From Didymodactylos carnosus (lineage: Eukaryota > Rotifera > Eurotatoria > Philodinida > Philodinidae), in contig CAJNOQ010003019.1 in assembly GCA_905250885.1 (NCBI GenBank), positions 1 through 21,753 of the forward strand: 21,753 bases of DNA, in the 5' to 3' direction. Below the pieces are notes generated by a model. The model had not been told where the DNA came from and did not search any database. It saw only the letters and a program-made list of their open reading frames with translations. Positions 8,581 through 19,717 of the stretch are shown one piece after another. The number at the start of each line of letters is the position of its first letter. Position 1 is the first letter of the stretch. Position numbers and translations under genes: made by a program.

Positions 8581-11573
8581 TTATAAATGAACATGTGAAT
8601 ATAAGGGGAATATGGGGAAGGGGGGGGGAGCATCCATATTGTGGAGTATGATTAGAAAGAAATTCAATGATATCCAGTTTTGTGTGTTTAACTCTGCTTG
8701 TAAGTCTACACATAAACTTATTTTTCCTGCAAAACAGTACAGAACGGCACCAACTCCTTTTGGAGTTTTCGCCGCCAGAAATGCTGCCTCCGTCAACTGA
8801 TATTGCGTCGCTTCGTGTGCTGTCTCTAAATATTTACTGTACTTAATCCAATAACGATACAAATATTCTCGTATAGTGAACTCCTGGGATAAAATTATAG
8901 TAGTCATATCATCCCAGCTATATAGGTTATAAACAACTCTTAGACCTGAGTAGAACACGTGCTCGATGTATTTTTGCTGAATATTGGTAAAAAAAAACCA
9001 AGTTGAAAATAAAAAAATAAGGTGTGGTAGCGCATAAGCTAAGAATAATATACGTCGAATATTTATAAAAATTACTGGAATATTCCGGAAAATTATTCTT
9101 AACGCATTATATATATTTCTTATTGAACGTATACGCATAGCAATAAAAATCCCCCATCCGAGTTTAGTTGTTATATATACTCTGAGATATTTAAAAAATT
9201 TGACATATTCAATCTGTATACCACGGTATTTAATAATCGGATAGCACGGTGAAACAACACTGAACCAGCATACCTTTTGTTTTTTGAACATTTACTGGTA
9301 AAGAGAATATTTTATTTTGTTCCTCAGAATATTTCGCTAGGATTTCTATCGCAATTTCCGCTCTTTTTTCGATCTCTATAACATTTTGTGAAAATCTTTT
9401 TTCTAATGCTCCTGATATTACAATCGCAGGGTCGTCCGCAAAAAGATGACACACTAGATTCATAAAAAGAGAACGAAGAAAATGAATATGAAGGCGGAAG
9501 AGAGTGGCAGCTAATACCGATCCTTGTGGTGCACTCCCAACGCAAATATCTATAACACGGGAGATAGCTTCCCCGAAATAGACTAACATTGTTCTTTCCT
9601 GCAACCACAGGAAAATCCAGCAAAGAAGAGGAAGTGGAAGTTCCAACCCTTGGAGTGTTTTTAAAAGTGCTGGGTGTCACATTTTGCAGACATAAAATCA
9701 ACAAAGATGACTAACGCGGGCCTATTGCACGCTGCCACAGTCAGCCGTAGATCTTCAATTAGTGAGAGAATTCTTGTTTGCAGTCTCCTTTCAGGAGTAA
9801 ATCCGGATTGTTCATTCACGTATACCCCTTTCTCCCTACACCATTTCAGTATTCTACTGTGTGCTACACGTTCATACCACTTTCCGAAATTTGATAACAG
9901 TGAGATAGGTCGGAGCCTATCTCACTGTTATCAAATTTCGATATCAAATTTGTTATCAAATAGCCCTTAGAGAGACATATGACCCTGCCATGCTTACTTG
10001 ATTTGAGTGCTGTTCCTAACTGAGCAACTTTGTTGAATCCTACCGTTACAATTTTTAAATACTCTACCGGAAGTTATTTTAACATAAAAGCAGATGTACC
10101 TTCGTAATCGAATGATTTCTTTTTTTGTATCTTTAACCATGTTTCTTCCATCTCCTCCATAGTAATCTTTTCTAATGGAATATTAGGTGTATACGAAACG
10201 TTTTTGTAAACTTCAACCGCTTCCACATGCGCCGATATTCTTGGATCATGTACTGGAGCTTCGAAGTATTTTTCATAAAAGTTAGCTAGCGTATCTGCAA
10301 TTACTTGATGATCTTTTAACACTCCATTTTCCACTGTAAGTCCTCGGAACGGTATTGAATATGGATGAAACGTGAGACGCACGTACTTCCAGATATTACT
10401 TCCTTGAGAGATTTAAGACAAAGTATTTTTCAACCGTTTTTGTTGATACAAAGACTTCTCGTTAAAATAGATATTCTTCCAATATATGTAGTCCTCGAGG
10501 TGAATCTGTTGACGTGTTTTTCTGTACTTTTTTCTTACTCTACTATATGTTTTTGCAAGTTTGATAAGTGGTGGCGGCCACGGTGCACGATATTTTTTAA
10601 CCGGAATGAACTCGCCAACCCTATCTGACAGTGAAGAAAGAAAAGATGTGAGAAGAGAAAAAAATGTATCTGGATCCGTATTGTGAACGAGAGAATTAAA
10701 ATATTTATATGTGATTTGTAAAAAATAAGTAAATAACCTCCAACTTGTTTTCTTGAAGAACCTTTTCTCTGACGCAGAGAAGGGGGCTTGTATTAGCATG
10801 GGATAGTGATCGGATGAGCCCTCATCGATTACCTCTGTCCTCCATCCTGATGAGTCGTGAGTGATGCCGAAGTCAATTATTGCTTCGGATCATCTAGAAG
10901 TTGGCTTTTCCGACGCAATCAGTTCGCATCCTGTATTCTCTAACCAATCTCTCAATTGGACACCACTCGCATTATTTTCCTTGCAGAGCCACTGAGTGTG
11001 CTTTGCATTGTAGTCTCCGAAAATGTAAAATGATTTGTTTGCAAATTTATTGAATAAGTCTGTCGGAAAATTTGTGCCTGGTGGTACATATATTGGACCT
11101 ATGTGGATGGGGTCTGGTATTAGATCAATTTCAACAAAGATAAAATTTAAATCTTGATAAATTATTTTTGTTTGTAGTGTGTTGTGAATTAGCATAGCCA
11201 CACCCCCGAAAGAGTCGGTTCCTGCCTGGCTGTTCCAATAGTACCCTTCTAGCTTGGGTAAATTCTTAATCTTAGCACCCACACCTGTCAGAATGCATAT
11301 ATGAGGTTTAAAAGTAGACATTAGGATATCAAGGTCCACAATATGAGTACTTAAACATTGACAATTATAAAGAATAAAAAAGAGATTATCACTATCACAA
11401 ACAAGTCTCTCCTTATACCACTTCTTAGAAATATCAGAAAGAGAGATTTTACTATTCCATTCATCGCACATATCCGACAGTACTTTCTTCTCTCCACCTG
11501 TGCCTTCGAAAAACTCTAAGAGCACAGTTTTATCTACTATCGGCGAAGAAAAATAAAAAGTATTATTACTCAT
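8581..11573 (-). pseudogene. Retrotransposon ORF2: endonuclease and reverse transcriptase, broken
   Basis: From ATG 11573 one frame covers the endonuclease and the start of RT with only three stops (10892-10890, 10415-10413, 10076-10074). Endonuclease landmarks are YNCQCLS, IFGDYNAKHTQW and, after the first stop, SEAIIDFGITHD and SDHYPML. The usual ET of the catalytic Glu motif reads ILTGVGAK. The linker YRAPWPPPLIKLAKTY and WKYVRLTFHP lead into RT. After a snap-back insertion the frame shifts: RPISLLSNFGKWYERV, QSGFTPERRLQT and motif A LVIFVDFMSA (9912-9661), then another shift to motif B SAPQGSVLAATLF and motif C FADD (9660-9255). A last shift gives the C-terminal region YVKFFKYLRVYITTKLGWG to a stop at 8581. 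The RT Asp residues remain readable. An intact version would be about 1000 residues. Confidence 0.9.
9885..9940. repeat. Perfect 25-bp snap-back inverted duplication inside RT
   Basis: The arms 9885-9909 and 9916-9940 are exact reverse complements around the hexamer TCGGAG. One arm is the coding sequence for PISLLSNF of the RT; the other has no coding role. It is followed by repeated TATCAAAT words (to about 9961). The insertion causes the frame change in ORF2. Confidence 0.9.
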
Positions 11574-12311
11574 TCAAAGCCTGACCTATAGAGTTCATAC
11601 TCTGTAAAAGTAAATCATTTTGTTTCATCATTAATGCTTGTAGCTTTTGATGATGATCGGTTAACAGTTCGAGGCGATCATTTAGTGCGTTAATGGTAAG
11701 ATTTGTAGTAATTAGCATTTGATCATTCCGTTGTCTTTCATTTACATCGGTTACGTTGCAATTAACTTTTTCAAGTACTTGGTTAACAATTTGAATCGAT
11801 TGAGTTATCGGTGTTACTATTTTACAAACCGCCGTATACACATCGATCACTGCCTCCGCCTGTGTCTTGATTTGCAGATTGAGTAAATACCATCCTTGGG
11901 CAATTCATTTCATTTGGTTGTCACAACTCTCTTTAACTTTTAGCAATTTTATTTCATGTTCACTTTTGATTTTATCAAATTCATCCTGTAATTTTTTAAG
12001 TTCGATACTAAATGTTGAAGTTAAATTTAAATTTGTTTGTAGTGGGGGAGCATTTGAAATCAGCGATGGCCATGCATTCATATTATTTTTATTTCATAAT
12101 GTTGAATTTGATGTTTCACCTTGGAGGCAGAACTTCGACCCTCACCTAATGTTTGTTTCCCTTGTTGATCACGATATCGTTGAGGAAGAAAGAGTTGGAC
12201 ATGTGGTGGTAAGAAACGAGAATTGTTTTTCAATTTTTTGATTACTTCTTGACGAAAACTATCTATATATGTGCATTTGAAATTTATTGAGAATCTAATG
12301 TCCTGTCTACT
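11566..12311 (-). pseudogene. Retrotransposon ORF1 (nucleic-acid-binding/coiled-coil type), broken
   Basis: The first part reads FRQEVIKKLKNNSRFLPPHV and FLPQRYRDQQGKQTLGEGRS to about 12118. There a frameshift moves to GETSNSTL, then a stop (12096-12094), then NMNAWPSLISNAPPL. It continues through a heptad-like charged segment (ELKKLQDEFDKIKSEHEIKL) and a second stop (11907-11905). It then runs to TAA at 11566 after KQNDLLLQSMNSIGQALNE. No Cys-His zinc knuckle is visible. ORF1 proteins of LINEs coat the element RNA, usually as coiled-coil multimers, and the position and composition fit that. The last codons overlap the ORF2 start by eight bases. Confidence 0.75.
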
Positions 12312-12364
12312 CTATTTGTTCATTCTAGATGGACGTATTCATCTATGTTTTGCACATTTTTCGT

Positions 12365-12436
12365 GGTTGCCCGCTTTTGTATGGAATCCCAGCATATTTA
12401 ATGCATCCTGCATGCTTTAAAGACAGCGGGACAACC
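12365..12436. repeat. Short inverted repeat beside dispersed repeat copy B
   Basis: GGTTGCCCGCT (12365-12375) faces AGCGGGACAACC (12425-12436) with one extra base, around a loop rich in ATGCAT words. It sits between the retrotransposon 5' limit and copy B and may belong to the same element as copy B. Confidence 0.5.
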
Positions 12437-12449
12437 TACTTTATGCATA

Positions 12450-12542
12450 AAAAAATGCACCTCATTTACATGGGAGAATGCATCCAAGCTGCCTCGATTA
12501 TTCATCCACAGTGTCTCACTATGAATGCATAAAACTGGAATG
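12450..12542 (+). repeat. Dispersed repeat, copy B
   Basis: This is an inverted partner of 6236-6336. The central hairpin of copy A is collapsed here: 10 bases of one arm are absent between GTGTCTCAC and TATGAATGC. It lies just upstream of the retrotransposon 5' limit. Confidence 0.8.
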
Positions 12543-13782
12543 AAATTATCAATCACTGTTCGAAACGAAAAATGTACACTTCCATTTTTTGGCTAATTGT
12601 CCGCATCATTGCCCACGGTATTGTATACTTTTCGAATTTGTCGTCACACAGCTTGTTAAAGTTCTCTGCAACATATATAGACAGTTGTTATATATTTATA
12701 CATAAATATGTACGTTTTTTGTTTTATTAATGTATTTTCCTACTCAAAAGGGGAGTGCCTAAGCACAGTTTAACAACTAGTGTCGTACCATAATTAATTA
12801 ATAATTAACTGATAGTAATGCAAAGATAATATATAACTAGCATTGTTAATTTATTTTACAGGAATAAATATGAATAACTTTTTCAATGTCGAGAGTAAAA
12901 AATAGTAAAATCTATGTAAAACGAAAAGGGTTCAAATAAGTTTCTAACATTAATAGGCTTGCAATGAAAAACTTTGATGAGCAAGTCAAAGATAAAATGT
13001 GTTTGGTTTACTAAATTTTAATTTCAATTTAATATTTATTCAATTAATCATTATCAATGAGGAGGGGGTAGACCTCATGGCGGCGCATACAGGTTGCTCA
13101 CGTTGAAAAACGCTTGAGATGAAATCTAATAGTAACCCTGACGGCTCGAATATCATGCTTATCATATTATCCAATAATCAAATTATCCAGTAATCTGGTT
13201 AACGTGAACTGTTGCATCTTTCTCTATTCTATTCATTTTAACGAAAAATATCATATTTTCGTGCGTTTTACTCTTTTTTTTTTGTTGAATAAATGTTGAC
13301 AGCTGTGTTTATTATTCTTAAATTCATTCAAATCAAAGAATAGTAATTAGAGTAATGTTACACGATAATCAACATGTATGTTATTACTATTTCAATTTTT
13401 CTTGGTTTTTTTTTTTCTTTGATTACATCAATTATTAAACACCTGATTTTTTTCTTTAACACCTACTTGTTTTCTCTTATTAAAATTATAATATATTTCT
13501 TTCATCTCTCTTTTTCTATAGAACTAATTGTACCAAAATGTAAAGCAAAGGCGAAAATTAAAAAAAAAATTTTGTTCTCTTTTTATATCATTAGCTGTTG
13601 TTATTCTACGCTTTCTTCCTTTCTCTCTCTTAAATATACAACTGTTGAGCATTAAAAAAAAATTCTTCTGGCATATAGAGAATAAAATATATTTCTACCA
13701 TAACGTTCTTTTACAGATATTTGTGAAGAAAAAAAAGTATTATTTTATATTATACAGATATGTGTACTTCCATTCTATTTCC
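12543..13782. other. AT-rich upstream region of the membrane-protein gene
   Basis: No gene is supported. From about 13270 the plus strand becomes strongly T-rich with long T runs; open frames there (13374-13655 and the start of 13528-13971) are low-complexity products of that bias. The promoter and leader of the gene starting at 13783 should lie here. Confidence 0.45.
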
Positions 13783-16700
13783 ATGAATACAATACAATTT
13801 GTCAAAGTTCAAGGATTAATGAGACACCAGTCATTACTGTCACTCACCAACTTTATTTTATTTCACTTTGTTTTTTGTCAATTATGTTCAGCTTATACTC
13901 TTTCAACAATGCTGATAAATACAACAGCTCTGCCACTAGAACAACAGGTTAAGACACGTTTTTTGATTTGAATCAGTTGTAAAGGAAGTGCAACACACCG
14001 CAAGAAGTCAGAAGTGTTTCTAATGTTTTCTTGTTAGAAATACGTTTTTTAGAGTCAGATTTCTCTCTCCATTGCTCAAAATGTTTGTTTCCATACAACA
14101 AAAAGATTGAGAAAAAATGTTTAGACTCAAAATAGCAAAGGGAAAAACCCCCTGCCCATATGTATTTGCATTTATGGAAGATAGAGAGTTATCGATTCTG
14201 TCGAACTAAAACAAGAAAATTGAAAAATAGCTATGAGCTTTCACACGTTCACATTTGCACCACTAACACGATACATTTTTACGTACGCATTTTTGATCAT
14301 CATCTAAAAACCTTCAGGAAACAACGCTATCGATCAAACAACAAAGTGAAAGCACGTGCCACATATCGTCTTTTTATACTATAAAAAGATCGAGTACATG
14401 CGGAGCACGTACTTAGTCAGTGCTTTTGAATAGTATACGAAATAATTGTTATGCATGAATAATTTCAGAGAAATTTGAATTATATTTGATTAGCTGTCTT
14501 AGGAGGCCTAAATTTTCTTAACTCTGTCACAGAGCGATCATTCAGCTTTAAACACACTCAAAAGTTCAGTGAAATATAATAAAATGTAGGATTGTTCTCT
14601 CTATACTCCTAAGTACAATCGCAGTCAAAATTTGAATATTTTCTTTTGCGCCTGACTAGCAACTGTATGATACAACCTTAGCCGACACTTTCCGAGCAAG
14701 CGATCCGAGAATTCCGAGAATAATCCGAACCCCTCAGAGAGTCTGTGAAATTATATGTTCAGCATTTTATTCTGCCACTTAACCTAATAACCCACCATTG
14801 TATTGAAAATTTTTAAAATATTGTTCATAGTGGTTTATTCGGTACAGTCTTGGGATAGATCCTATAAAAAGGGAAGCCTGTATAGAATTTGTGCTCATGA
14901 GTACGAAAAAAACCCAAAATCACGTCATGGATAAGATTCGAACACTTTTTATGTAATAGTATTGATAAGATAGGTGCTGTACAGTAAGGTTTTAATCTAG
15001 TACGGTAAAAGTGGAAAAATCGCATTTTCTGAAAAACTGATCTTTCGCAGTTTCTTTAATCCGGACAACAAAACAAACATTGCCACGGTAATCAACGTAT
15101 CCGATAGCCTATGTGCCATGTGTTTTTAAGGTTCTCAGAGCCCAGGTTTGATGGATAGGTAGGTCCTTGGAGATTGCCTGTAGTGTACGAATCATGATAG
15201 ATGGAGCTCTAGCACTCGTGTTATTGTAAAGACGGAAGTCTCTTCTATATAACAGACAAATTTTAAGCCTGGCTTACTATGCAAAGTCTACGAACGGCGA
15301 GCTCAGACTTTTTCCTTCGAAAGGTACACCACGATAAACCTGTTCTGGAAGCTTCGTCACTTCATAGATCTATGTGCCTTAGTGTCTAATTTAAGAAACT
15401 AAAAACCGGAGGACTCTAGCTCTTGTCGTTCAAAAGTTATCAACAAAATATCGGAGTCCACCGTTCATTGAAAAGGATAGTAGTGCAAGCGTTCCTATCG
15501 ACTCTCACTTAGATTCAGATAAACTTTGCATAAAGCTTGTTTTCATCTGAAAATGAAAGCTATGCACTATCATCACTTTTTAGGCACTTACCCCTCCAGC
15601 TGAGAATGATCAACGAATTGTCATACCTGATGATCTGAGTGATGAAATAATAGATGATGAACTCTTATCTTCGGAATTAGAAAACAAAGAAGTAATTGTT
15701 AGTACTCTGTTAGAAGATCAAATATCTTCATTAATACCAGAAAGCTATCGTATTCCATCTTATCAACTGGATTGGCACTTTATCGATAAAAATACAATAC
15801 GTGTAACGTTTCGATTATATTCATTTCCAAGACAAACGGATCAAAACAGACTCATTTCGTCTCCATCTACCACAATCATTAAAACTCGTAAGGGCAAGAC
15901 GACAACAACAAGCACTACCACATCTACACCACCTTTATCATCAATTCATTATTTAAAATATTATGTGTTCGTTATCAAACATTATAAAACAATGAAAGAA
16001 CGTGCTCTAGGTATAGAACCACTTGTCATTGTACCAAAAAATCAATCTATAAAACAAAGTGAATTCATATTCACAACATTACGGTTAACAGCGTTGAATA
16101 AAAAAGAAAAATATTCAGTTTGTCTGTGTTATTATCAGACAAATTCTACTGAACAAACACCTGACTTTCTTTTATGTCAAGATATTATTAATGATTATTC
16201 GAAATTTGGACATCCCAAATCAAACCATCATAATGAGTTGTTTTTTATCGTTACTCAATATTCCATTATAATCGCACTTCTAATTGCTCTGCAAGGCGTG
16301 TATACAATGAGAAAAAGACGTATTACACACATATTACATCAACATTTAACGCAAAAAGCTCATATGTTTCGTCATACAATATCGTCAATTAGTCTCGGTC
16401 GTCAATCATTTTCGTCGTTGGACACAGCCGCATCAGGAGCCGATCATCAACATAATCACCATCGAAATGGTAATAACTCATCAAGTATACATAAAGCAAG
16501 TCATGCTCTTGATGAATTTTATAAACTACAAAATGTTTTACGTGAACCAACGATAAACGAAGAACTCACACCGCCACCGGATATTGTTATTAGCAATGAT
16601 GAACCAGAGGAAACAGTTGAAAAATCTGATTTTATTCGCGGTAGTAGCCCAGATGAAAATGAACCGTTTCTAAAACATTACAGTAAAAATTATGTTCATT

Positions 16701-16939
16701 TCCGATTGGATGATGGCACATCTGATGCATCAGATGAAGATAACGAAGAAAAGAAACTTGAACACCATCCTCATACAAATTTCCTGCATAGTAAGGAAGA
16801 GCGGATACCAGCTGAAGATAACGAAAATACGAGTCCCTATAATGAACAATCTGATGCTGTACAGTGTATGAAACATATATTAGATACTGCTAAACTATGG
16901 ACAACGGCAAAGATTCCAACAATATCTGAAAAGTTATAG
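13783..16939 (+). CDS. Two-exon gene for a type I membrane protein with an FN3-like ectodomain
   Basis: Exon 1 (13783-13947) and exon 2 (15584-16939) join in phase 0 across a 1636-bp GT-AG intron (CAG|GTTAAG; CACTTTTTAG|GCA), giving about 506 residues. Exon 1 encodes a signal peptide, with hydrophobic core NFILFHFVFCQLCSA; ATG 13819 is an alternative start. Ectodomain: an acidic segment, then about residues 110-255 with an FN3-like strand pattern (YQLDWHF, IRVTFRLYSF, YYVFVIKHY, FTTLRLTALN, KYSVCLCYYQ) and three Cys. A Thr-rich insert (TTTTSTTTSTPP, about 161-172) splits it. One membrane helix lies at about 274-296 (YSIIIALLIALQGVY), followed by stop-transfer MRKRR. The cytoplasmic tail (~210 residues) is His/Asn-rich then acidic. 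The design resembles small LRR/FN3-type adhesion or receptor proteins, but no LRR is seen. Ligand and function are unknown. Confidence 0.8.
13948..15583 (+). other. Large intron of the membrane-protein gene
   Basis: This intron is about 25 times longer than the short introns elsewhere in the window. I see no further exon. A perfect 9-bp palindrome (TCTTTTTAT...ATAAAAAGA) lies at 14369-14389. The small open frames at 14160-14384 and 14825-15025 (minus) have no domain. Part of 15050-15500 is less AT-rich and may be a decayed insertion of unknown type. Confidence 0.5.
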
Positions 16940-17769
16940 TACAACTCAAATAGTTGAACAACCATCTACGGCACAACAGCATACAAGGGTTTTCCATGTT
17001 AGTAGGTCAAATGTTTGACAAATAGTGAAGTTATGCAATGTCAATTATTGAGAAGTTTTAAATAGAATTAAGACAAGTCAGTTAACACGCAAAATTCAAG
17101 TTGAAAATTACTATTGTGCAAATATACTCATTACAAATACGTCTTGACACATGTAAACAGAAAAAATCCTGATAGGCCGAAAAAGGTTCGTTTTTTCAGC
17201 CAATTAATTCCTTTCTTGCAAATCATTCTACATACTATCTTTATCTTTGTCTTAACCTTACTGCGCACGAATTGGCTCATGTATCTTTCTTCTTTTGATC
17301 GCTAAAGTTTTGAGGTATACTGATAATCACTTTTCTTCCTTTTGTTCCTGTTTTCAGCTGTTGATTGTTTATTGTTGTTTTATTCTGTATGTGTCATCGT
17401 TTTTATTTTATGTATACGGACAATCGGCAATAATAGTGTACCATTTCATGATTCCCAAGAGTAAATTCGCTTTCTACTGAACCAGTTTTGAAAACTTGTT
17501 TACTTTGTCCCGTGGAACTAGTCTCCGGTCACCGAAAGTTGTGGCTGTTTATCTGCTACCTTTGCCGACATGGAGCTCGTTAAATCTTGCAAGAAAAGAA
17601 ACACAGCGTTGAGCTCCAAACCTGGTTTAATCTGTTTCTTTGTAAACAAAATTTTTTTTGCACATATTTTCTGAAAATTTTGTTCTATGTCTTGCCCGCG
17701 AATGTTAGTTAAAAAAATTAGTGAAAGAGTTTAATTTCTTTTATTACTTTGCCTTTAACGGAATACATA
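16940..17769. other. 3' flank of the membrane-protein gene
   Basis: No gene is supported. There is no canonical AATAAA within the first 100 bases after the stop; AATAGA near 17063 is a weak variant. Open frames at 17114-17305 and 17295-17480 are hydrophobic, T-rich and not recognisable. Confidence 0.4.
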
Positions 17770-18096
17770 CGAGTGCAAAAGTGAACGGGATCAAAAAAAT
17801 GTTTCTATTATGAAAGGATACTATTCGCCCTGTTCCTCCAGAATATTGAAGTGATAGAAAATGTTTTTTCAAAATACCTATCCGAATTTTGACAAGAAGT
17901 TACTGATGACGATCTAGAAGCGTGGAAATATATGCGTTGGATGGCATTAAATACATTTGGATTATGGTCGAAAATGGCCGAAAGACGCTCGACCTTTTAC
18001 CTAGTCGTTCTTAGAAAACACTAATCCGTACGGAAAATTCGAAATAACCTCATTAATGGATAGAGCACATCATCTTGTATTAGAAAACATCGAAAA

Positions 18097-18358
18097 GTTA
18101 TAACGACTCAAACAAAAGCTAGGCTAACAAATCATTAGCGCGAAATAGGCTCCAAAAAAAAGAATTCCCGCCAAATCTGTCCAGCCATTTGTAAAATTGA
18201 GTTTATTAATACAGTCACATGCAGATGAGCCGAGATTGACGCAGAGGAGGTAAACAGATTTTAATACCCTTTTTCTTTGGTTCAGGAGGAATACTTTTTT
18301 TGGCGCCTATTTCGCGCTAATGATTTGTTCGCCTAGTTTTTGTTCGAATCGTTGTAAC
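18097..18358. mobile_element. Fold-back element with ~69-bp arms
   Basis: The left arm 18097-18165 (GTTATAACGACTCAAAC ... CATTAGCGCGAAATAGG) and right arm 18290-18358 are inverted with roughly 10-15% mismatch around a loop of about 124 bases. The element has no coding capacity. It begins exactly where the homology between the two Tc1-like arms ends, and weak homology resumes after it (GACAGAAACGAA at 18361-18372 and again in the right-hand copy), so it is an insertion. Confidence 0.8.
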
Positions 18359-18574
18359 CCGACAGAAACGAATTCTCTTTAATTCTTACCAGCCGGCTGT
18401 TTCGAAAACACAGCAAAAAGTGTTGCCAAATGGCAACATCAGGCTGGAAAGGGTTAAGCCGACTGAGTGAACGTAGAGAATTGTCGGCTGATTGCTTTTC
18501 TCCAGAGTCCGCATGTTCTTCTTTCTTTCTTTCTCTACACCTCGAGCGTGTTTTTCTGCCCACCGCTCTCGGTT

Positions 18575-18643
18575 ATGTCTGATCGTACAGATTTGAGAAA
18601 AAGATTATTAGAAAGTAGAAGAGTCATACATGACACAACTAAA
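18575..18643 (+). CDS. Candidate small first exon
   Basis: ATG at 18575 opens 23 codons, MSDRTDLRKRLLESRRVIHD then TTK, ending at a GTTAGT donor (18644). A possible 66-bp intron ends ATTTTTCAG at 18709, after which only seven codons remain before TGA. A pyrimidine-rich, promoter-like stretch precedes it (CTTTCTTTCTTTCTC). If real, it is the start of a gene cut off by the transposon at 18900. It is not recognised and could be chance. Confidence 0.25.
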
Positions 18644-18987
18644 GTTAGTTTTCGGATATTTGCTTTAGTTATCCCATAATCAGTGGTACAAAATGACTAT
18701 ATTTTTCAGAAAACTCTATCGTTTTTCCTATGAGATAATTAAACGTCACGTGATATCGTTCGTAGTGAATCTATACTATAGTGCTTGATATGATGAAAGT
18801 TATAGCAGAATGTATGATAGGATAACGAATCAACTGATACGATAATGTGATAATATGTTTTAGAAGATAAATCTAGTTAAGATTCTTATTCTCTTCTTAA
18901 GCCACGTTCACACGAAACATTTTAACTTAGTTTAATCCTAATCTTTCCAATCTTGTCCCATGTGAACGCATTCAGTCCGTTAACTTA

Positions 18988-19380
18988 CGAGGGAACTGCC
19001 CCAAGTGTCCGCTCGCTTTTTTCTTGAAATCTAGTGGAGAATAGGTTATCGACTATGCTGATTCCGAATATGACAATGGTTTTTGCTGCTAGGCCTTCGA
19101 AGACCTGGTTTTCTAGAAAACCAGTTTTTCAGAAACCCCAAAAAATAACCCGAACCTTTCTTAATGAGGCATGTAGCCCGCACATTTCTGATTAAAATGA
19201 GACCTAAGAACGGTTCGGGTTATTTTTGGGGGTGTCTGAAAAACTGGTTTTCTAGAAAACCAGGTCTCCGAAGGCCTAGCAGCAAAAACCATTGTCATAT
19301 TCGGAATCAGCATAGTCGATAACATATTCTCCACTAGTTTTCAAGAAAAAAGCGAGCGGACACTTGGGACAGTTCCCTCG
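18988..19380. mobile_element. Inner fold-back element, 169-bp arms, TTA-flanked
   Basis: The arms 18988-19156 and 19212-19380 are equal in length and differ at only about six of 169 positions; the loop is 55 bases. The termini are CGAGGGAACTG, and TTA stands on both sides (18985-18987 and 19381-19383). High arm identity means recent formation, or arm-to-arm homogenisation. The TTA duplication again points to PIF/Harbinger-type mobilisation. No coding sequence. Confidence 0.9.
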
Positions 19381-19501
19381 TTAGTTTAAGAACACAATTT
19401 GCCAACTTGGTTAACTGACAGATGTTTCTTGAAACATCTTATTAAAAACGTTTTTTTCTTTTTACCTGGACGGCTAAACTGTAGTACTTCATGTGTGTGG
19501 T

Positions 19502-19613
19502 AGGTCACGATATGCTAGGACTGAAAGTTACGCCTAAATTGCCACAATCAACGTAAACTCACAATGACACTAGCGACTTAGGCCTGGCTTTCAGTCCTAG
19601 CGTATCTTGACCT
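19502..19613. repeat. Inverted repeat with 36-bp arms
   Basis: 19502-19537 (AGGTCACGATATGCTAGGAC...) is an inverted copy of 19578-19613 with about five mismatches; loop of 40 bases. A wider outer pairing, AACTTGGTTAA (19405-19415) with TTAACCAAGTT (19622-19632), suggests the whole of about 19403-19634 is one fold-back unit inside the outer element. Confidence 0.7.
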
Positions 19614-19717
19614 GTGTGATACTTAACCAAGTTTATAGAACTCGGTTAAGAACCACCTATTAAACATCGATCAGTCAGTGATTAGCTACATCTTCTACAC
19701 ATGCGTTATCCCAAGCG

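Larger units (their letters stand above)
8206..12311 (-). mobile_element. Degenerate non-LTR retrotransposon (endonuclease + RT type)
   Basis: Reading on the minus strand, a ~4.1-kb element has ORF1 (12311-11566), ORF2 (11573-8581), a ~340-base 3' UTR and a tail. ORF2 carries an apurinic-type endonuclease followed by reverse transcriptase and no integrase, protease or LTR, which defines an APE-bearing non-LTR element (LINE). Layout and length are compatible with the Jockey/CR1 group, but the clade needs a tree. In-frame stops and frameshifts show this copy is dead. The 5' boundary is set only by where ORF1 homology-like sequence stops, at a TAG (12314-12312), so the copy may be 5'-truncated. 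I found no clear target-site duplication. Confidence 0.9.

Noticed and set aside
9674-9970. Plus-strand 98-codon open frame
   Set aside because: It is the antisense of the retrotransposon RT domain.
13374-13655. Open frame rich in Phe, Ile and Ser that resembles a membrane protein
   Set aside because: It is a product of T-rich low-complexity sequence, with no start context, splice sites or domain.
17842-18100. Reading 17842-18100 as a coding exon (acceptor CTCCAG, then NIEVIENVFSKYL ... GKFEITSLMDRA)
   Set aside because: It has an internal stop at 17890 and a frame break. Differences from the inverted copy are all non-synonymous, so shared transposon-end sequence is the better explanation.
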